From an uncultured Granulosicoccaceae bacterium (GTDB lineage Bacteria > Pseudomonadota > Gammaproteobacteria > Granulosicoccales > Granulosicoccaceae): a stretch of DNA of 64,000 nucleotides. This document shows, piece by piece, positions 49,753 through 58,893 of the stretch. A program made the translations under genes and the position numbers. The stretch covers positions 1 through 64,000 of the forward strand of contig CALLMF010000031.1 of NCBI GenBank assembly GCA_938006335.1. The letters are read 5' to 3'. Every line of letters begins with the position of its first letter. Position 1 is the first letter of the stretch. Under the pieces are notes generated by a model. The model did not search any database, was not told where the DNA came from, and saw only the letters and a program-made list of their open reading frames with translations.

Positions 49753-52700
49753 GCCGGGAGAACCCCCAGCAAGTCGACAGTGGCGCCAGACCGGTGCAGC
49801 AATGCTCCGCTGGCGTCATAGCTACCGAGGGTCATTCGGGCATTCATGGAATCAAGATCGAGCCGTGTGAACTGCTGATTGGCATCGGAGAGTAAATGTT
49901 GTTGCAGGGTCAAGGTCACATCCGAGCCGCGTATCGGCACCGTGACGGTTCGTCCCCAATCGATGCTTTGAGCGGCGACATTCGCAAACGGCAGCGGTGC
50001 GAACAAGCCGGAGGCCACCACTTGATGCATCTGCACCGAACGCCCCGACCTTTCCAGTTCGATGTGAGCATGACACGAGAGATGCGGATCACCCGACAGC
50101 CAGACCACCCGAGTGACTGCCGGCAGCTGGACAATGGCATCAAACAGCGTCTCGAGAAATCCGGAATACGCGAGCAATCCATCGACATGCTGCTGCAAGG
50201 ATGGATGTGCCACAAGGTCTCGCGACACGGGCATGAATGCTGAGCCACTCGCAACGAACAACACCGTTTCATCGTCTTTCGTTGCCTGCAGCCAGTCGCA
50301 GAACGCGTCCAGCTGTGAGCCACCAAGCAAAGCCGTCGCCTGAGCCCGGTCAATGTCCTGGCGTTCAAAACGCGTATCGAGACAGAACAAGCGATGCCCG
50401 CGACACCGCACTTCTCCCCACAGGCGCGGCGTTTCATCAATCCTTGCGCCCATGCCGACATGCCGATGAGACTGAAAATTGGCCGCCTCCCTGCGAGCCA
50501 CCTCGAAGAGCTCGCGTGCCGAGCAATCCGCGTTGACGGCAAGTCCGGCATAGTCATCGTAGAGAGCATGATCATCGGCAACGAAGCGTGTCGGCACTCG
50601 TGACATCACGCGGCGCATGGCTGATCCCCGAAAGGCCGTGCGGTAGCGTCCGCGGAACCTTTCGTAGAGGGCTATCGGATCCGCAAGATCCGCGGTCGCG
50701 TCTGCATAGATCTGATCACCGAGCAGTAGCAACATGTCAATCCCGGCGTCTTCGCCACTGTGCGCGTTGGCGAAGATATGGCGATCGATACCTTCAAATA
50801 TGGTGTCGCTGAGCTCTCGCTCGAAGGTGGAACCCGGGTGCAGACACGACCCGAGCCCAAGACAGAGATCAGGCTCGCCGTCATGCGGACCTTCACCGAA
50901 GCGGCGTCGCCACCACGGGAGATCGCCGGTCGGCGTGAGCGAGCTATTGGCAGCCGTCGACAGATCGGGTTGTGCGGCGTGTACGACCCGTGCTTGCGGC
51001 AGGCAAGGCAACAACGTGGGGTGTGTGATGCGATTCAGCCAGAATCGACCTCCACGGGGAGACACTGGATACGGACGAGTAAGCGACTCGGAAGGTACGA
51101 CACGCAGTGCACCGTCCTGCGTTCCAGCATTCAGTTCGATCGCTTCCGGAAGATGCGTGCTGTAGTCGTCCGTTTCGTTCCAGACCAACAGATCGGTGTC
51201 GTTGTCGAGCGAAAGCACCGGGCCACATAGCGGGGTAAGACTCGGATCGAGACGCGTATGGGGCCTGTCTTCCGGCTTGATCCGCCGATCAGCGTAGCGC
51301 GTGGCAAACGTGGTGAAGCGATCATGCTCACGACCGGCTGACGCCTCGGCCTCGGCTGCCTTGAAAAAGTGCAGCAAGGCCGGACCCGCGGAGCGAGTCG
51401 CATGCTTGCCGAAAATCATGTCCATGTGACCGTAGTCAGCAAAGGTCTCAAGCCACACGCCATGCCGTGCGTGCTCTGGTGTGTCGTCTCCAGGCAGCGC
51501 GTCCCCCGAATCTGCTCGCCGAAAACGCATCAACAGCTCGGCAGACAGCCTCGACGATTCAATATCAAACACCCTGTTGACATCGCCGTGAAGAAACAAG
51601 GTAGGAAACGTGAAGTACTTTGCGAGCGCTTGTTCGTTCACGTATTCACTGCTTCCCTCGTGCGCCACCAGGCGGTTGCGCGTGACACTGAAGTAGACCT
51701 GTTGAAGCACGGCAATCGGCACAGGGCCGATCATACCGGCAAAGGCCCGCTTCAGCCTCCGCGACACATTCCGGTGGTTCCACTGCTGACCCCAGAAAAT
51801 CGTGTAGCGAACGTATACGGAGCGGGCAAAGCCTCCGCCACGGCTATCACGCCAATGCTTGCTCCAGGGCCATTCAACGCGCTCCTTTCGGTCGATCGTT
51901 GAGGTCGCCAGGCGATCGAAAATGATTTCGGTCCAATGAGGTCGTGAATGCAGGCGTGGCTCTACGGTATCGATCAGCTCCAGGTCCTTGACCAGTGCCC
52001 AACCATTCTCGCGCGCTCGATTGTCCGCCGATGCGTACAACCACGGCGTCACCGCATGCGGCACGAGAGACGCCAACATGGATCGTTGTGGCGCATCCGG
52101 CTGCTGCAACTTGCCGGCTAGTGCGGCGATGGACACCGCGCCCGCACCGATGCAGTGTGAAAACACATGCACCTGCCGCGCGAGACCAGTAGATGCTCCG
52201 CTATTGATGACGTCAAACACCTTGCGCACGGCCCAGGGCAGATCGATCAAGGCGATATCGTCCCAGGTGTGTGCCGGGTCAACGGACAGGCGTGAGTTGG
52301 CACTGGTGCGATGGTCGACAATCCACACCTGAAAACCGTTGGCAAGAAAGTACTGCGCGTAGTTTTCACTCAGAAGATCAGTCCAGAAGATCTCACTGCT
52401 GTGTGCGAGTCCGTGCACCAGTAGCAGAGCTGGCACTTCGGTGTTGACCAACCCGGCAGGTCGGTACTGAATCAGCCGAGTGAGTTCATCCGGGCTGGTG
52501 TAGGTCGTGACCGGCTCGCTACTGTGTTCGACACCTTCCCTGATGTAGCAAAGCCTGTCAGGCGGCAGGTTCATTCTCTCCCGATCAAAGCCGTCGAGAT
52601 CCTGCATGCGCTCGTAGTCGTGCGCACCAAAGCTCCAGAAATGCGTCTGCAGCAGCATGCGCGCCATCAGTGACATCGAACGCACGATAGCCACGAGCGC

Positions 52701-55301
52701 GTGCGGTGTGTCCTCTGCCTGCCGGATCTGTAGCGGTGCCGGCCCCTTCGTGATCCCGATCAGATCGATCGAGAATTCCGTGTGCATTGAAACGACACCT
52801 GATCGGCGCCAGTGCATCGGCAGCTGGAACAAGGTGTTCCAGACGGTCTCGCCGCGTGCCCGGAATTCAAGAGACTTCCGCCCTTCCAGCAACAAGTCTT
52901 CATGTTCCAGTCGATACACGAGATGGCGGTAGTCGCTATGCAATCGCGCCACACGCACGTAGCCTGCCGCGCGTTTGAGGAAGCCTCCTGAACTCGACGA
53001 TGTCGTGCTTTCCGACGGACGCCTGCGTAGCAATCCGAGGAGTGCAGCCCCCACCGCAAAGGGTCGATACCGGACATACCGGACACCCGCACTAAGCATA
53101 CGGGCCCAGCTCCTGAGTCCGCTCGCCCGATCTTCCTTGCCGAGCGTCACACCGCCCTGTAGATGCATCAGAGCCTCGTTCGGGAACTCGACATCGGCAC
53201 TGGTGTGCAACAAGGGATCCGTGAGTTCGTACAGCTCGGCCCGCGCAGGCAATTCGCGCCCGGGGTCGTTCTTCCAGCGATCCAGCGACGTGGTCCCGGA
53301 AAATTCAAAACAGATGTCGAGCGCGAGGGCTTGCACATCCTTGTTCACGGGTTTACCGATGAGCCGCTGAAGCGCGAGACGCTGCTGTTCGCGGGTGGCG
53401 GCATCGGTGTCCAGCTTCCAGAACAAGCGCTCGCTGAAGTCCGCCACGACGGGCGAGGCGGTGATCGCCGGCGGCTCGGGTATGTCCGGGAGCTTCTTGA
53501 ACCGTGGTTCGAGCAACGCGAAGGGGGCCGACGTCGGCATGTCGCGACCCGCCATGCGACTGCCCAGGCAGTAGGCAAGACTCGAGATGGTCAACATGGG
53601 ATTCGTGCCGACTGCCCCGGGGACCGCAGCCCCATCAAGCACGTACAGATTCTCGTAGACGTCGGTGCTGTCGAGCTGCGCGGGCGCAGAATGGAACACC
53701 TGCCCGTAGGTGTTCACAACTCCGGTCGCGGCACTGCTCCCCATGTTGCATCCGCCCAGTGGATGTACGGTGGTGACGCTACCTTCAAGGGCATCTGCTC
53801 CCTCGAAGATGTCGACAAAATCATCCGGCAAGGGTTTTCGAACCGGATTCGCCTGATAGCGCCCTCCATCCAGACCATCGAACGCACGTTGCTTGAGCGA
53901 CGTGAACGCAGCGTGCAAGCGGGAGTAGAAGCCGTGCTTGCCACTGTCATGCGGCCAGTAGGGTAAGACCTGACCGCCGGCGCCGTCGGCACGAAGCGTG
54001 CCCTGATTGCCATCAAAGCCCATGCTCAACAGCACTTGCGTGTGTTCGGCGAGCGCGTCGTCGCTGACCAGTTGATCGTTGTCGGGGTTGTCCTTCTGCC
54101 AGGCCGTCGGCTCGCTGGCCACAAAGCGTCTCAGGAACTCCAGTGAGGTTGTCAGTTCGCTGAACAATCCAACGATAGGGTGCGGTATGGCACCGTCCTC
54201 AAGGGTCAGACGTCCCGCACCTTCCGCACCATCGGTAACGGCTCGACCCACGATGGTCGGCCCGGGTCGGCTGGTGGCGCCGATGTCAGGAGTGCCAGCC
54301 ATCGCGTTCACAGGACTGCGCTGCCCGATGGACAGATGCAAGCCATCGCCGTTGGTCGAGAAGCTCTTGCCGAGGCGTGGAGACAACTGCAACGATCGAG
54401 AGCGCATCAGAATCTCGGTGCTGCCGATGGCGCCTGCGCATAACACGACTCGCCGCGCGGCGATGACAAAGGTCGTGCTCGCGTCCCGAGAAAGAGTTCC
54501 GTGAACCTGCCAACCCTCTTCGGATTCTTGCAGCGACAGTACGCGCGCACCGGTGTGCAGCGAGACGCCACGTTGATGCGCCAGTGGCCAGGCGTTCAGG
54601 TTAAGTGATTGCTTCGCACCCGAATGGCAACCGATCACACAGTTGCCACACGCATTGCAGGGACCGTGATCGACGCTATGCGGGCCTGGACCGTCCACGT
54701 TGATGGACAAGGGTGGCCGCTCGGTACGTGCACCAAACGCGCTGGCCGTTCGCGCCAGGGCATCAAACTTCCGTATGGGAATATCAGCCGGATACGGAAC
54801 TGCCCCCAACAAGGCCTCGATCTTGGTCTGGCATGCGGCAAAGCGCTTGGCCCAGGGCGCGCCGTCCGGCTGTGGCCACGTGTCCAGCACGCCGTCCAGC
54901 GGAGGTACCACCACCGACGCATTGACCAGCGAGGTTCCGCCCAGGCCGTTGCCAGAAATACTGACGATGCCGTCACCGCTACGGACATCCCACAGGGCGG
55001 TATCGTCACTAACAGCCGCTGGTGCAACCGCGCCATTGCTGGCATTTGTAAATCGTACATTGGACGCAACGTCACCCAGGCTGCGCGGCATGTCCTGAGG
55101 CAGAAATTCGTCGCCACGCTCCAGGACCGCGATCTCACCGGGCTGGGCAATGTTGTCTTCGGTCAGTGCGAGCGCTGCCATCGCAGCACCGTAGCCAGAA
55201 CCGATGATCAGCGTGTCGAAAGCCGGCGGATTGACCGCGTCGTCGCCGCCCGCGAGCAACGCCTCAAAGGGACGTGAGAGCCAAAACGTCACGAGCGACA
55301 A
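49749..55301 (-). CDS. Giant 1850-aa fusion: GMC oxidoreductase (cholesterol oxidase-like) + alpha/beta hydrolase + PhoD-like metallophosphatase
   Basis: FDTLIIGSGYGAAMAALAL and GLGGTSLVNASV (GMC); VHGLAHSSEIFW...SHCIGAGA...DYGHMDM (hydrolase); GLGSCLHPG...LLGDQIYAD...DDHALYDDY...LSGDPHLS (PhoD-like). Confidence 0.88.
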   Translation of the reverse strand: MSLVTFWLSRPFEALLAGGDDAVNPPAFDTLIIGSGYGAAMAALALTEDNIAQPGEIAVLERGDEFLPQDMPRSLGDVASNVRFTNASNGAVAPAAVSDDTALWDVRSGDGIVSISGNGLGGTSLVNASVVVPPLDGVLDTWPQPDGAPWAKRFAACQTKIEALLGAVPYPADIPIRKFDALARTASAFGARTERPPLSINVDGPGPHSVDHGPCNACGNCVIGCHSGAKQSLNLNAWPLAHQRGVSLHTGARVLSLQESEEGWQVHGTLSRDASTTFVIAARRVVLCAGAIGSTEILMRSRSLQLSPRLGKSFSTNGDGLHLSIGQRSPVNAMAGTPDIGATSRPGPTIVGRAVTDGAEGAGRLTLEDGAIPHPIVGLFSELTTSLEFLRRFVASEPTAWQKDNPDNDQLVSDDALAEHTQVLLSMGFDGNQGTLRADGAGGQVLPYWPHDSGKHGFYSRLHAAFTSLKQRAFDGLDGGRYQANPVRKPLPDDFVDIFEGADALEGSVTTVHPLGGCNMGSSAATGVVNTYGQVFHSAPAQLDSTDVYENLYVLDGAAVPGAVGTNPMLTISSLAYCLGSRMAGRDMPTSAPFALLEPRFKKLPDIPEPPAITASPVVADFSERLFWKLDTDAATREQQRLALQRLIGKPVNKDVQALALDICFEFSGTTSLDRWKNDPGRELPARAELYELTDPLLHTSADVEFPNEALMHLQGGVTLGKEDRASGLRSWARMLSAGVRYVRYRPFAVGAALLGLLRRRPSESTTSSSSGGFLKRAAGYVRVARLHSDYRHLVYRLEHEDLLLEGRKSLEFRARGETVWNTLFQLPMHWRRSGVVSMHTEFSIDLIGITKGPAPLQIRQAEDTPHALVAIVRSMSLMARMLLQTHFWSFGAHDYERMQDLDGFDRERMNLPPDRLCYIREGVEHSSEPVTTYTSPDELTRLIQYRPAGLVNTEVPALLLVHGLAHSSEIFWTDLLSENYAQYFLANGFQVWIVDHRTSANSRLSVDPAHTWDDIALIDLPWAVRKVFDVINSGASTGLARQVHVFSHCIGAGAVSIAALAGKLQQPDAPQRSMLASLVPHAVTPWLYASADNRARENGWALVKDLELIDTVEPRLHSRPHWTEIIFDRLATSTIDRKERVEWPWSKHWRDSRGGGFARSVYVRYTIFWGQQWNHRNVSRRLKRAFAGMIGPVPIAVLQQVYFSVTRNRLVAHEGSSEYVNEQALAKYFTFPTLFLHGDVNRVFDIESSRLSAELLMRFRRADSGDALPGDDTPEHARHGVWLETFADYGHMDMIFGKHATRSAGPALLHFFKAAEAEASAGREHDRFTTFATRYADRRIKPEDRPHTRLDPSLTPLCGPVLSLDNDTDLLVWNETDDYSTHLPEAIELNAGTQDGALRVVPSESLTRPYPVSPRGGRFWLNRITHPTLLPCLPQARVVHAAQPDLSTAANSSLTPTGDLPWWRRRFGEGPHDGEPDLCLGLGSCLHPGSTFERELSDTIFEGIDRHIFANAHSGEDAGIDMLLLLGDQIYADATADLADPIALYERFRGRYRTAFRGSAMRRVMSRVPTRFVADDHALYDDYAGLAVNADCSARELFEVARREAANFQSHRHVGMGARIDETPRLWGEVRCRGHRLFCLDTRFERQDIDRAQATALLGGSQLDAFCDWLQATKDDETVLFVASGSAFMPVSRDLVAHPSLQQHVDGLLAYSGFLETLFDAIVQLPAVTRVVWLSGDPHLSCHAHIELERSGRSVQMHQVVASGLFAPLPFANVAAQSIDWGRTVTVPIRGSDVTLTLQQHLLSDANQQFTRLDLDSMNARMTLGSYDASGALLHRSGATVDLLGVLPA

Positions 55302-55516
55302 GCCAATGGCAACGCGCCACCGAAACTACCTGAACATCCCAACATCGGCTGCCGCCCCATCCGAGCTACTACTGATATCCAGACTCTCGCTCCAGACCTG
55401 ATGCGTGGCGCCTGCACGGTGGTGATCTCAGGCCAATGTATCCACTGACCAAACCCAATATCTCACGCACCCTGCTTTCCCGCAAGAGGCGCACATCCGG
55501 GTCACCGTTTTTCGCT

Positions 55517-55663
55517 TCATGCACTCAGCTGCGCCTTCAGTCCTCCATCTATCAGGAAGTTGGAGCCGGTCACAAACGCTGCAGCGTCCGTGCACAGGTA
55601 GGCTATCAGGACCCTGGGCTGATCGAAACGTGATGCTTCTCCACTTATACGTGAGTTGAGCCA
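55517..55663 (-). pseudogene. C-terminal remnant of a short-chain dehydrogenase/reductase
   Basis: Hand translation immediately after the uxuA stop: WLNSRISGEASRFDQPRVLIAYLCTDAAAFVTGSNFLIDGGLKAQLSA*; SDR-type C-terminus without N-terminal domain. Confidence 0.7.
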
Positions 55664-56845
55664 TCAGGCCGCGGTCAAGGATGCAACGGCCCGTTCCACA
55701 CCACGCAGCTCTGCAAGGCCCTTGAGTCTTCCGATGGCGGAGTAGCCAGGATTGGTTTTCTTGTGGACATCGTCAAGCAACAGATGACCGTGATCCGGGC
55801 GCATGGGTATGAACGGGTCGGCACGGCCTGCTTGCTGTCGGCGTGCCTCTTCTTCAAGCAACACTGCAATCAACTGGACCATATCAACCCCACCTTCAAG
55901 ATGATCGTCTTCAAAGAAGACACCATCCGCCTGGATCGTCACGTTCCTCAAATGAGCAAAGTGAACGCGCGAGGCAAACGCTCGAGCAATCTCGATCACA
56001 TCGTTGTCGGCACGCGAACCGAGCGAACCCGCGCACAGGGTAATGCCGTTGGCTAGCGTCGGCACAGCGGCAAACAGTGCCGCATAGTCGGATTGTGTGG
56101 ACACCACCCGCGGCAAACCGAACAAGGGCAATGGCGGATCGTCGGGATGCAGGCACACACGCACACCGCAGGCTTCTGCAGCGGGAGCAACCTGCTCGAG
56201 GAAGCTCACCAGATTGGCACGAAGTGCGTCGGCGTCGACACCCGCAAACTCTTCGATAGAGCGGCGAATACCTTCTCGGCCATGAGACAGCTCAGAGCCT
56301 GGGAGTCCGGCAATGATGGTGGCTTCAAGCGTCTCGATCGCACCCTCATCCATGCGAGAGAAGCGTGCTTGTGCCTCGGTGATAAAGGTAGCGGCATAGT
56401 CTTGCTCCGCACGTTCTCGACGCAGGATGAACAGGTCATAAGCGGCAAAATCCATAAGATCAAAGCGCAACGCAAGACCACCACGATCGGTCGGATAACG
56501 AAGGTCTGTTCGTGTCCAGTCGACAATGGGCATGAAGTTGTAACAGATGGTGTCGAGCCCCTGCGACGACAGGTTCTGCAAGGTCTGTATCCATTGATCG
56601 ATGTACTCTGCTGCACGCGCATCGCCCAACTTGATTGCAGGGTGTACCGGAATGCTCTCTACAACCGACCACTGCAGCCCAGCGGCCTCGATGGCGGACT
56701 TCCTCGCCGCGATGTCTTCCACCTGCCACACCTCGCCGGGAGCTGCCGTGTGCAGGGCGGTGACGATACCTGTAGCGCCAGCCTGGCGAACGTCAGCGAG
56801 AGTGACCGGATCGTCGGGCCCAAACCATCGCCATGTTTGAAGCAT
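55664..56845 (-). CDS. uxuA: Mannonate dehydratase
   Basis: MLQTWRWFGPDDPVTLADVRQAGATGIVTALH...VCLHPDDPPLPLFGLPRVVS...PFIPMRPDHGHLLLDD...NPGYSAIGRLKGLAELRGVE. Confidence 0.95.
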   Translation of the reverse strand: MLQTWRWFGPDDPVTLADVRQAGATGIVTALHTAAPGEVWQVEDIAARKSAIEAAGLQWSVVESIPVHPAIKLGDARAAEYIDQWIQTLQNLSSQGLDTICYNFMPIVDWTRTDLRYPTDRGGLALRFDLMDFAAYDLFILRRERAEQDYAATFITEAQARFSRMDEGAIETLEATIIAGLPGSELSHGREGIRRSIEEFAGVDADALRANLVSFLEQVAPAAEACGVRVCLHPDDPPLPLFGLPRVVSTQSDYAALFAAVPTLANGITLCAGSLGSRADNDVIEIARAFASRVHFAHLRNVTIQADGVFFEDDHLEGGVDMVQLIAVLLEEEARRQQAGRADPFIPMRPDHGHLLLDDVHKKTNPGYSAIGRLKGLAELRGVERAVASLTAA

Positions 56846-56998
56846 TCGATTCTTTCGTGCCTGGGAGGCGATCGATCATAAGGGATGCGTCGACTGCTCG
56901 CTGCGAAACCCATCGTCAAGCTGTACGCTCAAGGATCCTGACCAACGAAGCTATCGCCAACAGGCGAGCCCGGGTCGCCACAGCAATTTCAATTCATC

Positions 56999-57532
56999 AT
57001 GCGCTGGATACTCTCAGTAGTCCTCGTCCTGATCCATCTGACAGGTACCGCATCATCGGCCGAGTCGGAAATCGATGCGTCGCTTGAGCCGGTCCCCTGC
57101 ATGAGCCTTGATGATGAGCGAGTGGTCGAGCTGCACCAGAACATGAAGGACACCGTGCTGAGTATTCAGGTGTGCATACAGGAGGAAAACTACAGCGATG
57201 CCGCAGGCTTGTACTTCATCACCTGGCCTTTCCTGATGTTCAACGAAGAAGCCACTCGAAACGATCGTGTGACGCAGGCTTACGTCACGGCGTTGGAGGC
57301 GTCCCTACAGCACTATTTCACCGGCATGACAGAACAACAGCAGGACGCTCTGTTCAACGAGCTCGACACCATCGTGGAGGAACCAGCAGAGCGCACACGC
57401 CTGTGCGAGCGCCTCGCCACTAGCCCACCGCCAGTTGTGGAGATTCGCCAGGATGCGTCCTCGGCTCCCCCGGTCGAGAATACCGACGAGCTCTGGTCCG
57501 CGACGCTTACACGCTACGGTTGCGACCGTTGA
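56999..57532 (+). CDS. Small predicted secreted protein of unknown function
   Basis: Signal peptide MRWILSVVLVLIHLTGTASSAE, then ~155 residues with four Cys; no recognised family. Confidence 0.6.
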   Translation: MRWILSVVLVLIHLTGTASSAESEIDASLEPVPCMSLDDERVVELHQNMKDTVLSIQVCIQEENYSDAAGLYFITWPFLMFNEEATRNDRVTQAYVTALEASLQHYFTGMTEQQQDALFNELDTIVEEPAERTRLCERLATSPPPVVEIRQDASSAPPVENTDELWSATLTRYGCDR

Positions 57533-58892
57533 TCGATCTTTCGCTCAACAGGAACTTGAGCCTGATGCCCTGCAACAAGGCAGACACTGTCAAGCCGGCG
57601 ATCAGACCTCCCCATAACCCTGCAGGCCCAAAACCAGCGACGTGCGCGGCAAACCATCCCACCCCGAATCCGATGCCCCAGTAGCTGAGGAGATTGATCA
57701 CCATCGGCACGCGTGTGTCCTGGATGCCGCGTAGCAGACCGATGAATACCGCCTGCATGGCATCGGAAATCTGAAACACCGCCGCGAGCAGCAGAAGCTT
57801 GATCGCAAAAGAGCGGACAGCGATGTCATCAGTAAACAGACCCGCGATCGATTCACGAAACAACACCAGTATCAACGCCGTGGTCATCGCGAGTGGCAAA
57901 GCAAGCAGTACACCTGCGATGACGCGCAAGCGCACGCCAGGCCACCAGCCCCTGCCGTAGGCAGATCCCGCGCGTGCGGTAAGTCCGAACGACAAACCAA
58001 GAGGCAACATGTAGAACGCCGCGGTCAAGGTAATCGCGATGTTATGCGCGCCGACCTCCACTACACCGAATTGCGCCATCTGAACCGCTGTTGCCATGAA
58101 CAGGCCGGCCTCCGCCACCAGCATAAGAGATATCGGCGCCGACATGGTCATCAATTGCTTCAGGCGCCTTGAATCCGGGCGCTCCAACGGTGCATACAAG
58201 TCAAAACGCCGAAAGGTTGGACGCGTCAGCAGGAGAAAGATCACGGCACAGGTCAGCGTTTGTACCGCAACCGTCGCCCAGGCAATACCTGCTATTCCAA
58301 GGGGTTCGATACCGAGCGGCGCAAGCCCCACACCAAGCCCCAATGTCACGTCAACACAGGCGTTGATCACGACACCGATGATCTGAACCAGCATGACCTG
58401 TTGAGTGCGCGCAGTCGCTTCACACACATTGCGTGCCGCAAGTAACAGTATCGCCGGCGGCAGACTCCACTTGGCTATGCCCAGATAGGCATGCACCGAC
58501 GGCAACAGATTCGCGTCCAGATCCCAGGCATCGACGCCGATGGTCGGGTGCTGATCGAACAGCGCCATGAGCAGTAATCCAAGGCTGCCGAACAACAGCG
58601 CCATCCACAGCCCCTGACGAAACACCACGCCGACTTCACGTCGCCGACCCTGCCCGCGCAAGGCCGCCATGGTGGGCGACAAGGACGCCATGAGTCCCGT
58701 ACCCGCGACCACGATGAAAAACAGCATGCCGGCACCGATCGCCACCGCACCCAGCGCTTCTGGTGTGATGCGGCCCGCGACCAGGGTGTCGACCACGCCG
58801 TTGGCGATCGCGAGCACCTGGGCCGCCATGAGCGGCAGGCCGATCCGCAATGCTCGTCGCATCTCGGCAACAAGCGCTGTCTTGTGGCGCAT
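57507..58892 (-). CDS. MATE-family multidrug/Na+ antiporter
   Basis: 12-TM; EMRRALRIGLPLMAAQVLAIANGVVDTLVAGRITPEALGAVAIG. Confidence 0.92.
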   Translation of the reverse strand: MRHKTALVAEMRRALRIGLPLMAAQVLAIANGVVDTLVAGRITPEALGAVAIGAGMLFFIVVAGTGLMASLSPTMAALRGQGRRREVGVVFRQGLWMALLFGSLGLLLMALFDQHPTIGVDAWDLDANLLPSVHAYLGIAKWSLPPAILLLAARNVCEATARTQQVMLVQIIGVVINACVDVTLGLGVGLAPLGIEPLGIAGIAWATVAVQTLTCAVIFLLLTRPTFRRFDLYAPLERPDSRRLKQLMTMSAPISLMLVAEAGLFMATAVQMAQFGVVEVGAHNIAITLTAAFYMLPLGLSFGLTARAGSAYGRGWWPGVRLRVIAGVLLALPLAMTTALILVLFRESIAGLFTDDIAVRSFAIKLLLLAAVFQISDAMQAVFIGLLRGIQDTRVPMVINLLSYWGIGFGVGWFAAHVAGFGPAGLWGGLIAGLTVSALLQGIRLKFLLSERSINGRNRSV

Positions 58893-58893
58893 T

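Noticed and set aside
55428-55664. 78-aa minus-strand ORF after uxuA
   Set aside because: Out of frame with the SDR remnant, which explains the same DNA better; the 78-aa translation has no family features.
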